In this document: piece after piece, positions 1 through 8,219 of the stretch | Position numbering within the stretch: position 1 is the stretch's first letter | Layout: every line of letters begins with the position of its first letter | Source: an uncultured Schlesneria sp. | GTDB lineage: Bacteria > Planctomycetota > Planctomycetia > Planctomycetales > Planctomycetaceae | Direction: 5' to 3' | Length of the DNA: 64,000 bases | NCBI GenBank assembly: GCA_903904835.1 | Contig: CAIVEI010000162.1 | Span: 1 to 64,000, forward strand | Made by a program: the position numbers and the translations under genes | The notes under the pieces: model-generated | Told to the model about the DNA's origin: nothing | The model's input: only the letters and a program-made list of their open reading frames with translations | The model's database searches: none

Positions 1-180
1 GCTGCCGAATGCCGCGCTGACAACATCAATTTGACCGCCATAGGAAATGCTCATGCAAACAGTTTGCATGGTCTTGGCAAAATGCGCAAGCCTAATTTGA
101 TGAGTATTTTAAAGGGTGCGGAAAATGGGGTTAAACGATGCGTTTGGACGATGAGTGGGTCCTGACAAAATACGGGGACA

Positions 181-215
181 AGAATCCCGGGATTAACATC
201 CCGGGCTCGCCTGGA
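181..215. repeat. Palindromic repeat, copy 1
   Basis: The block reads CCCGGG-ATTAACAT-CCCGGG followed by GCTCGCCTGG-type sequence. A second copy at 388-421 has the same ATTAACAT centre and the same CTCGCCTGG tail. Its arms are CCAAGG and CCTTGG, so both arms changed but can still pair. Paired change in two copies suggests a selected hairpin, although two copies are thin evidence. Confidence 0.6.
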
Positions 216-278
216 TTTTTGGAAATCAAAACCTGACGACGACAATTGATCTTTGACATCTTGGAATGAGTTTTAATT

Positions 279-331
279 CGGATCGCCCCTGCGTCGGCTT
301 GAGGCGCTGGGCGATCCGTGGCGGTGCGTTG
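279..331. repeat. Dispersed repeat, copy 1 (second copy at 32.3 kb)
   Basis: The block begins CGGATCGCCCC, passes a GGCTTGAGGCGC segment and ends GATCCGTGGCGGTGCGTTG. The same order with matching ends occurs at 32292-32344, where the ending is GATCCGTGGCGGTTCGTTG. The outer GGATCG and CGATCC parts are inverted, so it can fold into a hairpin. Both copies lie in gene-free, repeat-rich DNA. Confidence 0.6.
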
Positions 332-387
332 TTTGCCTTGGCGGGCGGAGCGTGCTTGGTAGCGGGCGGCGGTCGGAGAATTCAACA

Positions 388-421
388 AGAATCCAAGGAT
401 TAACATCCTTGGCTCGCCTGG
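388..421. repeat. Palindromic repeat, copy 2
   Basis: This is the second copy of the block at 181-215. It has the same ATTAACAT centre and CTCGCCTGG tail, with arms CCAAGG and CCTTGG in place of CCCGGG and CCCGGG. The arms are compensated. Confidence 0.6.
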
Positions 422-430
422 AAGGAAACA

Positions 431-545
431 TGGGATTCGAACTTGATCGAACTCGATCGAACTCGAACACGACGGAAAAATGGATAAAAGTCTATGAATT
501 ATGGGGAATGGTCGAAGTCGGTCGAACTTGATCGAACTTTGACAC
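431..545. repeat. Motif-array unit 1 (GATCGAACTC type)
   Basis: Tandem copies of a 10-nt motif (GATCGAACTC and close variants) lie on both sides of a spacer that contains AAAAGTCTATGAATTATGG. The layout is that of the units at 861-937, 1016-1125, 1281-1345 and 1448-1525. All keep an AAAAAGCCTATGAAT-like core but carry a different flanking motif. Confidence 0.6.
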
Positions 546-585
546 CAAATTTTTCGGGGAGGGGGATTATCGCAGACTGGAAGGA

Positions 586-734
586 AAGATTTTTGAACAT
601 AAGTTAACGAAGGAAACGAAGGGAAGAAAATCGCATACTGGCAGGGTGCCATCAGAACTGACCGGGCCGATCGGGGTGAATTCTTCTTTCTGAATTCCTT
701 TGTTACCTTCGTTAACTTCTGTTCAAAGATCTTT
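586..734. repeat. Purine-rich inverted repeat (third copy at 1171-1207)
   Basis: The left arm (586-620) contains GAACATAAGTTAACGAAGG. The right arm (697-734) reads, on the other strand, GAACAGAAGTTAACGAAGG. A third copy in the left-arm orientation runs 1171-1207 and contains GAACAGAAGTTAAGGAAGG. The arms are about 35 nt each and are separated by about 75 nt, so a long imperfect hairpin is possible. Confidence 0.6.
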
Positions 735-860
735 GTATTTCCAGATTGTCTGTCTGGTTTGATGGGTCTCGAAGTCGCGACCGAGCCCCGCGACGTTGAG
801 ACCGAACGGAAAAGATTGCTCCGGTGGAATCTCGCTCTCCCGAATATACGGCGAAGTCAG

Positions 861-1525
861 GTGAAGTTGGCCAACTTCAAGTCTGCAAAAATGCCTGAAA
901 AAACGGAACTTGGCCAACTTTGCCAACTTGGCCAACATGTTTTTTCGAGGATGCAAATCGAACGAAATCGGCTTTTGGATGAAATCGGAAGGGTGAAGGA
1001 TGGCGAAGTCGGTTGAAGTCAGGCGAACTCGCGCGAAGTCGCGCGAACTTTTTTTCGATGAAAAGATGACAAAAAGCCTATGAATTACGTGGAATGGTCG
1101 AAGTCGTGCGAACTCGCGCGAACTTTTCAAACAAATTTTGCGGGGGCAGGAATACGGCAAAACTGAAGAGAAGATTTTTGAACAGAAGTTAAGGAAGGTA
1201 ACGAAGGTAACGAAGGGAAGAAAGGGAAGAGAATCGCAGGAGACCGACTTGAGCGAGGTCAGGAGACCGTACGCACAACGGTGTTGGCCAAGTTGGTCAA
1301 CTTCGAAACTGCAAAAAGCCTATAAAAAGGGAACTTGGCCAACTTTTTTCGATGCTTTGGTGGGCCTTGAAGACTCGACCGCACCCTACGAAAACAGATG
1401 ACGGTTACTATGGAACCTTGCCCTATTGATGATAAGGCGAGAACGGGTGAAGTTGGTCAAATTGGCCAAATTCACACCTGCAAAAAAGCCTATGAAATAC
1501 GGAAGTTGGCCAACTTGGCCAACTT
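861..1525. repeat. TTGGCCAA motif array, three units around a shared core
   Basis: Eight exact copies of the palindrome TTGGCCAA start at 867, 910, 928, 1284, 1335, 1462, 1506 and 1515, with TTGGTCAA variants at 1293 and 1453. Several neighbours are exactly 9 nt apart, giving a (TTGGCCAAC)n tandem. They bracket three spacers that share CTGCAAAAA followed by GCCTATGAAA-like sequence. The units are 861-937, 1281-1345 and 1448-1525. A sister unit with the CGCGCGAACT motif lies within the same stretch at 1016-1125. Confidence 0.7.
1016..1125. repeat. Motif-array unit 2 (CGCGCGAACT type)
   Basis: Repeats of GCGCGAACTC and GCGCGAAGTC with a 10-nt period flank a spacer containing AAAAAGCCTATGAATTACG. 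Both sides carry the same motif, while the neighbouring units carry TTGGCCAAC instead. The core is almost the same as in unit 1 (431-545). Confidence 0.6.
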
Positions 1526-1747
1526 TTTTGATGTGCGGTGGGCCTCGACGCCGCTCTATGCCCATTTTCGGAACTCGACAAGGCTCCACCGTTGTTGCCA
1601 TCGTTGCCTAAGCACCGCCGGCGTTGCACATCAGCGTTACCCAACAATCTTGAGACTCGAATTTCGAAAAGGCCGGTAAAACGCCAATGTTGCTCAAAAC
1701 GTCCCAATGTTGCCCAACGTTTTTTGAAGAAAAGTTGACCACGAGAC

Positions 1748-4700
1748 TTACTGTTTCGATTTCAAGAAAGCGATCAGATCGGCCAATTGCTCCTTCGTCA
1801 GTTGCGTATCGAGACCGGCAGGCATGATCGAGACGGTGCTGGGTCGGATTTCTTCGATCTCTGATCGAAGGACGCGGGCCTCTTCCTTGGCTCCGGTTGC
1901 CAGCGTGATCTCATCCGGTGTTTCTTTACGAATCAGGCCGTTAAATTGTTTGCCTGACTTGGTGACGACAAGAACCGGTTCATAACTGCGGACAAAACTG
2001 ACGCTGGGAAAAACCAGTGATTCCAAAAGATCTCGTTCTGTTCGGATTTTTCCAATCCGGGAAAGGTCAGGACCGATGTTGCCTCCTTTGTATCCCCCTG
2101 CATTATGGCAGGCAGAGCACGCCGCCTTTTGACTGTTGAAGACGACCTGTCCACGGCGAATGTCACCTCCCGTCAAACTGCCGACGAGGTCATTCAACTT
2201 TTCCTGCTGTCGCCCCGCCTCGACATTGATCGCGGCATAAAGGGCTTCCGCTTCGGCCTGCACGCTCGCTGGAAATTTCGCCAAACGGCTCTTGACCGCA
2301 TCGACTCGAAGGCTGGTTAACACCGGTGACTGCTTCAATGCGGCGACCAATTTGAGTCCCACAGCTTCATCCGAACAATGCTCGAAGGCACCGAGTAACC
2401 GGTTCAATTCCAACGGTCCGACTTGAGGGATCGAATCAACGAGCAATGTCAGCGAGACCGGTTCAAGCTTGGATTTCACCAGCGCATCGACTGCTGCTGA
2501 TCGAGTGCTGACGCTGGTTGCTTCACCCAGGTTGTCTGCCAGTAAACGCAGATGCTCGTTTGCAGGTTGCACTCCGACATCGGGGATTGCGGCAAGTGCT
2601 TCGATACGAACTCCATCTGCAAACGCATGATTGTTGGCAATCTCAAGTAACGCGGCTTGCAGATCGACGTCTCCCCCTTTTACTGCAAATGACCTGAGAG
2701 TGTTGATCGCAATCGGAGACAGCACCGGGTTCCTCTCGGCGATCGTCAGTTTCAGGGATTCCAGCCACGATGGAGGTAATTCTTTCAAGCCTGACCCTCG
2801 CATCGCATCCAGAGCAATCTGCCTGACGGCTGAAGCCGCTTTACCGGTTGGTCCGGCTGATGTCGCCAGCAACGCTTGAATCGAAGGGTTTCCAGCGAAT
2901 TGTGCCAATTGCAGGATCAGTTCCTGACGGTCCTGCTCAGTCAGATTGCTGATCGCCGTTCCTTCGAGCACATATCCTTTCTTAGCCAATCTCTTAAAAT
3001 ATTCCTGACGTTCCTGTTCGTTTAGACTGCTGACCGCCAGTCGATCTTGCAGGTATCCTGCCAACGCATCGCCCCATTCGGCATGCCGCCCTACCAACCA
3101 TTGAGCGGTTTCGCGCAGAAGTGGTTCTTTTGACGTGAGCCAAGGGACGACCTGTTGAGGATCGACGTGTCCCCCCTTCATCTGTTCGTTTGCGATCATT
3201 GCCACTCGTTCGATCATCGGTGTCAATGAGGCTTTGGGAAGGATACGCAAATCAATTGGCATCGCGTTCTCAATCAGTGCAAATGTGACCGAGTGTTGCA
3301 ACACGCGATCCGTCGCCGGATTTGCGACCGATTGAAGCAGGCGAGCGATGTCCAAATCGACGTCGATTCGTCCCAACGCTTCCACAGCGGCTCGCCGGAT
3401 TGCCAGCGACGGGTCTTCAAGACATTTATATAAGGCGGACAAGGACTCTTTGTCTTTCCAGAGGCTCACGGAGCTGAGCGCTGCAAGACGAACTGAATGT
3501 TCACGGTCAGAAATTGCTTGACGGACCGCCAATCGCGCCTTTGGATGATCAATTCTGGTCAATGTCCAGACGACATTGCGACGCAATTGTTCGTTAGGCG
3601 AATAGATTGCTGAGATCAATTCTTGCAGCGCCGGTACACCACCCTTCGCCAATACCTGCATGGCCCTCGAAGAGACAGCGGGGCGCTTGTCGCCAAGTCT
3701 GGCAACGAGATCGCTGTTGATCGGTTTGGACCAGTCAAGCTTCAGTCCGCGTGGGTCGATGACCTTGGCAGCACCAGTTCGCCGGACGCGATAAATGCCA
3801 CCCAGGATGTCGGGCTTCGTAAGCTGGGATGTCGGGCAACACAACGTGTACCAGCCACCCGTGTCACAAATAATAAGACTACCATCCGCATCTTCCATGA
3901 CATCCGTCGGATGAAAATCGAGGTTACTCGAAGCGACAAAGTCCGAGTCCGTTGATTTGAATGTCGCACCGTCACGCTCAAGCACATGTCGCGAAACTTT
4001 GTACATATTGAACTGGCAGGCAAACAGATTGTCGCGATAGTCATCCCCGAAGACGTTGGACTCGTAGCGAGTCAGTCCGCAAGGTGCGGCTGGCCCCATG
4101 TGGACCAGAGGAGGCATTAAGTCGCCCGTACGCGGATAAAAGTTGGTGACGTTGTGAACCTTTCCGTAGACCCCTCCGTAAACTGCGTGGATCAAACCAT
4201 CCCGCAGACCACCGCCAGGGTTCTGCAAAAAAGTTGTCGTAAAGATCTTCTCGCCGCCTGGCATAAAGACAACATCCACCGGATTATCCATCCCGCCGGT
4301 CATGACGTTTTCGATCAGTCCTGTTCCGTCTGCCCGGCGACGGAAAATATGGGACGCTTTTGTCACCAGTTGACTGGGCTCATGCGACCGCATTTTCCCG
4401 TTTGTGCGAACGACTTTGGGTGCCTGTTCGTAAGTCTGTTCGGCGAAGGCCCCTTTGCACCAGTAAATCCAGCCGTCCAACCCCAGGTAGGGACCATGCA
4501 GATCGTTTGCACATCCAGTCAGCGTCTTTCCCTCGAACCATTCCGACCGTTGATCGGCGACGCCGTCTCCATCGGTATCGGTCAATTTCCAGATGCTGGG
4601 TGGAGCAGCCACGTACAGCGAACCGTCGTACCAGAGAGTTCCTTCCGGGAACATCATCTTATCGGCATAAACAACACTCTTGTCGAATTGTCCGTCACCG

Positions 4701-5074
4701 TCGGTATCTTCCAGCCGTACGATACGATGGGTTCGATCGACGACTTGCTGGCTTGGCTTGTCATTCGACCCCGAGGAATCGGCCACGTACAACCGCCCCT
4801 GTTCGTCAAAGTCAGCCGTAATGGGACGATCGACCAGCGGCGAACGTGCAGCAAGTTCGATCTCGAACCCATCCGGCAAGGTGAAGGTGTGACCATTGAG
4901 GTTGACCTCGACGGCACTGGCCAACTGCGTGGACATCATCAATGCCAATAAAAAAATGGGAATCAGTCGATGCAGGCTGAACCGGCCGGGCAAAACGGGA
5001 ACGTCGTTTAAGCGATTCAAAGTTGAATCCTCCGAATTTTGAACCATTTTTAGAACCGGCATCAAGATCATCAT
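1748..5074 (-). CDS. PVC-type dehydrogenase/HEAT-repeat/cytochrome c protein
   Basis: This is a 1108-residue secreted protein of the large planctomycete/verrucomicrobial family annotated as putative membrane-bound dehydrogenase. A hydrophobic stretch at about residues 34-52, ending in STQLASA, looks like a signal peptide behind a long n-region, so the true start may be an internal ATG (for example residue 10). A beta-propeller-like domain follows (about 55-440, with DTDGDGQFD and DTDGDGVAD repeats). Next come HEAT-like helical repeats (about 450-950) and a C-terminal c-type cytochrome domain with the haem motif CSACH near residue 986. A downstream MPAG may hold the axial Met. The role is probably periplasmic electron transfer or sugar oxidation; the substrate is unknown. 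No partner gene is adjacent. Confidence 0.85.
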   Translation of the reverse strand: MMILMPVLKMVQNSEDSTLNRLNDVPVLPGRFSLHRLIPIFLLALMMSTQLASAVEVNLNGHTFTLPDGFEIELAARSPLVDRPITADFDEQGRLYVADSSGSNDKPSQQVVDRTHRIVRLEDTDGDGQFDKSVVYADKMMFPEGTLWYDGSLYVAAPPSIWKLTDTDGDGVADQRSEWFEGKTLTGCANDLHGPYLGLDGWIYWCKGAFAEQTYEQAPKVVRTNGKMRSHEPSQLVTKASHIFRRRADGTGLIENVMTGGMDNPVDVVFMPGGEKIFTTTFLQNPGGGLRDGLIHAVYGGVYGKVHNVTNFYPRTGDLMPPLVHMGPAAPCGLTRYESNVFGDDYRDNLFACQFNMYKVSRHVLERDGATFKSTDSDFVASSNLDFHPTDVMEDADGSLIICDTGGWYTLCCPTSQLTKPDILGGIYRVRRTGAAKVIDPRGLKLDWSKPINSDLVARLGDKRPAVSSRAMQVLAKGGVPALQELISAIYSPNEQLRRNVVWTLTRIDHPKARLAVRQAISDREHSVRLAALSSVSLWKDKESLSALYKCLEDPSLAIRRAAVEALGRIDVDLDIARLLQSVANPATDRVLQHSVTFALIENAMPIDLRILPKASLTPMIERVAMIANEQMKGGHVDPQQVVPWLTSKEPLLRETAQWLVGRHAEWGDALAGYLQDRLAVSSLNEQERQEYFKRLAKKGYVLEGTAISNLTEQDRQELILQLAQFAGNPSIQALLATSAGPTGKAASAVRQIALDAMRGSGLKELPPSWLESLKLTIAERNPVLSPIAINTLRSFAVKGGDVDLQAALLEIANNHAFADGVRIEALAAIPDVGVQPANEHLRLLADNLGEATSVSTRSAAVDALVKSKLEPVSLTLLVDSIPQVGPLELNRLLGAFEHCSDEAVGLKLVAALKQSPVLTSLRVDAVKSRLAKFPASVQAEAEALYAAINVEAGRQQEKLNDLVGSLTGGDIRRGQVVFNSQKAACSACHNAGGYKGGNIGPDLSRIGKIRTERDLLESLVFPSVSFVRSYEPVLVVTKSGKQFNGLIRKETPDEITLATGAKEEARVLRSEIEEIRPSTVSIMPAGLDTQLTKEQLADLIAFLKSKQ

Positions 5075-5167
5075 CTGACAGTCCCCTTCATGAAGACGAC
5101 TTGCCCCGACGAAAAATGTCGGTGGAAACGCATGCCAAATGAATCCATAAAGGATTCACGTCAGACC

Positions 5168-5335
5168 AAAGTAGCCATTATCGCTCAGTTTGATGAGCCT
5201 GTCTCGAGAACAAGCCAATCGTTGCCGAAGGATCATGTCGTTTCGGTAACTCACCAAATCAAACTGAGCCAAAGCTCAGTGTTGATTGATTGTCGTCCGT
5301 GTAAGGCTCATCACGCGGAGCGATGATGGCTACTT
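5168..5335. repeat. MITE-like element with 32-bp imperfect terminal inverted repeats
   Basis: The left end (5169-5200) begins AAGTAGCCATTATCGCTC and ends TGATGAGCCT. The reverse complement of the right end (5304-5335) begins AAGTAGCCATCATCGCTC and ends TGATGAGCCT. That is 32 positions with about five mismatches, enclosing about 100 nt without a coding frame. No clear target-site duplication is visible. It fills the gene-free spacer 5075-5448 upstream of the cytochrome gene; nothing else was recognised in that spacer. Confidence 0.65.
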
Positions 5336-5448
5336 AGGAAGAAAGTCCGAAACTTGAAGCCTAGTGTCAAGTACCAAACCGGAAGATGTCCGAAGCAACT
5401 GCGGATAACCAGAAAATACTGGAACGAAAAGAGACCGCTTTGCGATCC

Positions 5449-7110
5449 TTAATGCGGTGATTCCAGCAGCAGAAACAGGATGTTATCTGCAAATCCGGGA
5501 TCACTGGTCAGCCCCAGATGGTCTGCAAACAGAAAATTCACGTTCGACCAGGCGATCGGAGTCACAAGTCGGGGAGTCCATTTGACTCCTTCGGAATACC
5601 GTTCATCCATTAGAGCACTGGGACGGCTCACCTTGCCGTCACCCGGCTGCCAGGCGGCGACGGTCAGGCCACCCCGATTGTCGACCCGAAGCTGGGTCGT
5701 CGTCGGATGAGCGTCTCCGGCAATCAGGTGGATCGTCGTACCAGCGGGAGGTTTCGCTGGAACGTCGAGAGCTGCATGGAATGACTTGGCCCGGTTCAGG
5801 CACTTGGAGAGATGGTCAAACGCGATTCTCTGCCGCACATTCGGGTCGCCAACATTCGGCAACAAGTCTCTTAGAACAACCTGCTGGCGAGGATCCATCA
5901 GCCCCCAACGAAACTTCTGCCAGACCTTGGGGTCCATGATGTCGACAGCCCGATGGTCCCCATCGGTGATCACAGGTTTGTGACGAGATCGCGGCAACAA
6001 CTGGTAAAGCGACGGCATTGTGCCGAGGATTGCCGATTCATACTTGGGGAGGAATCGAGATAGCGTTTCACCCTGCACCAGATTGGTCACGGCATCGAGC
6101 GACCCTGCATTCGGTGTGGCGATCACGACGAGTCGAGCCACATTCTCAGCACCGGCCCACGTTACCGACGGAGTTGATCCATCGACCGGCAAATCGGCGT
6201 TGCCGTATTCGAGGTAATAACGAGCGACAAGTCCACCCATCGAATGAGCGACGATATCGAAGCGAACAGGCTCAAAATCTTTGCCGTGTCGTTCGCGACG
6301 TTCGGCTTCCACATACCTCTTCTTTTCCAGAATGAAGGCGTGCAAACGCCGAGCGTTTTCAACATTGTCTCGCCGCCAGTCATAGTCAAACTGAAACGAG
6401 CTGTAGCTTTGATCGCCGTAGTTGATGTTTGCCAGATTCGTTTTTTCATCACGATAACCGCCAACACCAAGGGTCGTCAGCAGATCTCGATAGGCATTGA
6501 TCTGAAACGGTATCCCCAAGACACGAATTTCCAATGCGTCCAAGGTTCCGGCTGGTCTCACGTAATCAGTTAAAGCCACCAGCGGCTTGGCTTCGTTCAT
6601 TGGCAATGCGATCAGCCTCGCACCACCCGACGAAGCGGGATTGATGCTGTCGCCGCCAAATTCGCCCCAGACGATTTGTCCGGACTGATTATCAACCAGC
6701 CGTGATCCAAGGACACCGGGGATCACAATAATCGGATTGCGATCCCGATCATCGGCCTGAACTGTCCGCCCGTAGATGTGACCTAAATCGGGTGTTGCAG
6801 CCGTATTTCGCGGTGCGACGGGAAAATTGCCACCATCTGGTGAAGGACTGGTACTGACAAGCGTCAGACCTGACGAACTTCCCGCTGCGGGGGAAGGACT
6901 CGAATTCGCGACAACAGATGGCTGAGACGGAACGGCAGACAAACCAGGCGCTTCAAATGGCAGCGGCTTGTAATACGCCGAGCGGTCGGCTGGCAAAACA
7001 CTGCTGTTAGTCATGGACTGATAGGGAGATCGGGATAGACAACCACACAGGCTCGCCGTAAAGGCGATGGCCATGCAGATCCATCCCATCGAAACCGCCA
7101 TCCTTGGCAT
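5449..7110 (-). CDS. Lipase-like alpha/beta hydrolase, predicted lipoprotein
   Basis: The mature part opens with PIIVIPGVLGSRLVD, the oxyanion-region signature of lecithin:cholesterol acyltransferase/PGAP1-like hydrolases. The nucleophile elbow VAHSMGGLVARYY comes later, and a candidate catalytic His lies in the C-terminal part. The start at 7110 (MPRMAVSMGW) is chosen because AGGG lies 7-10 nt upstream and the segment after it forms a lipoprotein-type signal ending SLCGC; the open frame runs to 7188. A Ser/Pro-rich linker separates the anchor from the hydrolase. The protein is probably anchored in a membrane and acts on an ester or lipid; the substrate is unknown. No operon partner is evident. 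Confidence 0.75.
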   Translation of the reverse strand: MPRMAVSMGWICMAIAFTASLCGCLSRSPYQSMTNSSVLPADRSAYYKPLPFEAPGLSAVPSQPSVVANSSPSPAAGSSSGLTLVSTSPSPDGGNFPVAPRNTAATPDLGHIYGRTVQADDRDRNPIIVIPGVLGSRLVDNQSGQIVWGEFGGDSINPASSGGARLIALPMNEAKPLVALTDYVRPAGTLDALEIRVLGIPFQINAYRDLLTTLGVGGYRDEKTNLANINYGDQSYSSFQFDYDWRRDNVENARRLHAFILEKKRYVEAERRERHGKDFEPVRFDIVAHSMGGLVARYYLEYGNADLPVDGSTPSVTWAGAENVARLVVIATPNAGSLDAVTNLVQGETLSRFLPKYESAILGTMPSLYQLLPRSRHKPVITDGDHRAVDIMDPKVWQKFRWGLMDPRQQVVLRDLLPNVGDPNVRQRIAFDHLSKCLNRAKSFHAALDVPAKPPAGTTIHLIAGDAHPTTTQLRVDNRGGLTVAAWQPGDGKVSRPSALMDERYSEGVKWTPRLVTPIAWSNVNFLFADHLGLTSDPGFADNILFLLLESPH

Positions 7111-7409
7111 GATTCGCCCTGAGCGCCATATCAACAAGTCATCCGGTAGCCGAATCGCTCGCCGGAAACAAACGAGGATCGGCAGCAATTGCCGCTTGAG
7201 GATAGGCGAACCAGGTAAATGCGCAAAGACGAATCAGCGAGTTGGAGCCACTTTGGTTAAAGGGCTCTTTTCAATGATCGTGGCGTGAAGCGAAGAAGTG
7301 CCTTACTTCCACCAAAAAGTGGTAACGAATTGTCGATCTAGACTTTAACTCGATCAAGAATAAAATAAATGTCTGCCGGAACGTTGTTGGTGAATGACGA
7401 TGGGATATT

Positions 7410-7610
7410 ATGAGTACAGTCGACGAAATCGAAACTGCCGTATCCAAATTGTCTCCTGAAGAACAGGTCCGTTTTCGCCGTTGGTTCTTTGAATTCGACG
7501 CTGAGCAGTGGGACGAGCAGATTGAGCGAGATGTCCATGCGGGTCGCCTTGACCAACTGGCCGAGCAAGCACTGAAGCACCTTCAGGAAGGGCGTTGCAA
7601 GCCCCTATGA
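7410..7610 (+). CDS. Antitoxin of a RelE/ParE-type pair
   Basis: This 66-residue acidic protein begins MSTVDEIETAVSKLSPEEQ, a pattern common in small planctomycete and cyanobacterial antitoxins (SPEEQ followed by an FRRWFFEFD segment). Its stop overlaps the ATG of the next frame (ATGA at 7607-7610), the usual arrangement for type II toxin-antitoxin operons. A GATGGGA about 8 nt upstream can serve as ribosome binding site. The downstream toxin frame is broken, so this antitoxin would be an orphan. The call rests mainly on the neighbour. Confidence 0.7.
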   Translation: MSTVDEIETAVSKLSPEEQVRFRRWFFEFDAEQWDEQIERDVHAGRLDQLAEQALKHLQEGRCKPL

Positions 7611-7863
7611 CTCATCTCACGACGCCTGAGTTCTGGGCGTGCCTGAATGCTTTGCCTGAGCGATTCAAGAATTAGCGAATAAGAACTTTGCGTTGCTCCA
7701 GCAAGACCCAACTCACACATCGCTCCACTTCAAGAAAGTTGGGAGATACTGGTCAGCCCGAGTCGGTATCAATTATCGGGCCCTTGCGGTTCAGGCTGGG
7801 TCAACCATGGTATGGTTTTGGATTGGATCACATGCAGAGTACGATCGCTTAGTAGAGACGTAA
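7607..7863 (+). pseudogene. RelE/ParE-family toxin, disrupted by a frameshift
   Basis: The frame starts MTHLTTPEFWACLNALPERF and hits TAG at 7673. In another frame, from 7675, the sequence continues ANKNFALLQQDPTH, then SLHFKKVGRYWSARVG, INYRALAV and VWFWIGSHAEYDRLVET to a stop at 7861. Together these give a full-length small RelE/ParE-like toxin. The junction near 7668-7675 looks like loss of one base in an AAG-AAA-TTA-GCG-like stretch. As read, no active toxin is made unless the shift is a sequencing error or is suppressed. Confidence 0.75.
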
Positions 7864-8219
7864 CTTAAATTCGACGTTGGTAAACGGATTCCATAAGTCA
7901 CGCGCGACCTGCATCACTTGTCGCCGTGTCGTTGTTTTCAGTTGTATGCAACCGTTATCGTCGTCGGAATTCTGCGGATCTTCTTGCTTCAGTATTGACT
8001 CTGCCAGCAACGCGAGGACCGGAACAGTTTTCTTCGGTGACCCGTAGCAAATTCTGCAGAGTTCGACCTGATTCAACCATCAAATTCAATTGATGTCTTG
8101 TCTCGGTTCAGGCTGTCGATGCATAATGTCGAGATTGACGTGAGTATCAAAGAATCGATGTCATGAAAATTGAAAAGCTTTACGGAATCGCCTGAATTCC
8201 CGGTCGGAGATTTCTCTGA
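7864..8219. other. Spacer without recognisable gene
   Basis: A 75-codon minus-strand frame (7849-8076) overlaps the toxin remnant but has no recognisable domain or ribosome binding site and was not called. The last bases, CGGAGA at about 8206-8211, serve as ribosome binding site for the following DUF1501 gene. Confidence 0.5.

Larger units (their letters stand above)
1..1747. repeat. Gene-free margin built of degenerate repeats
   Basis: No open frame here has a recognisable domain, a ribosome binding site or a conserved look. The DNA instead shows repeated blocks: two copies of a palindromic block (181-215, 388-421), one copy of a longer block seen again at 32.3 kb (279-331), three copies of a purine-rich block (586-620, 697-734 inverted, 1171-1207), and five units in which tandem 9-10 nt motifs flank a shared core. 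These are described separately. The region ends just past the stop codon of the large minus-strand gene at 1748. Confidence 0.75.

Noticed and set aside
51-1707. Many overlapping open frames on both strands in the left margin
   Set aside because: They lie inside repeat arrays, lack domains and ribosome binding sites, and follow the repeat sequence rather than codon bias.
3623-4951. Long plus-strand frames inside the cytochrome/HEAT gene
   Set aside because: They are antisense shadows of a gene with clear domains on the other strand.
7849-8076. 75-codon minus-strand frame beyond the toxin remnant
   Set aside because: It overlaps the toxin frame antisense, has no ribosome binding site and no recognisable similarity.
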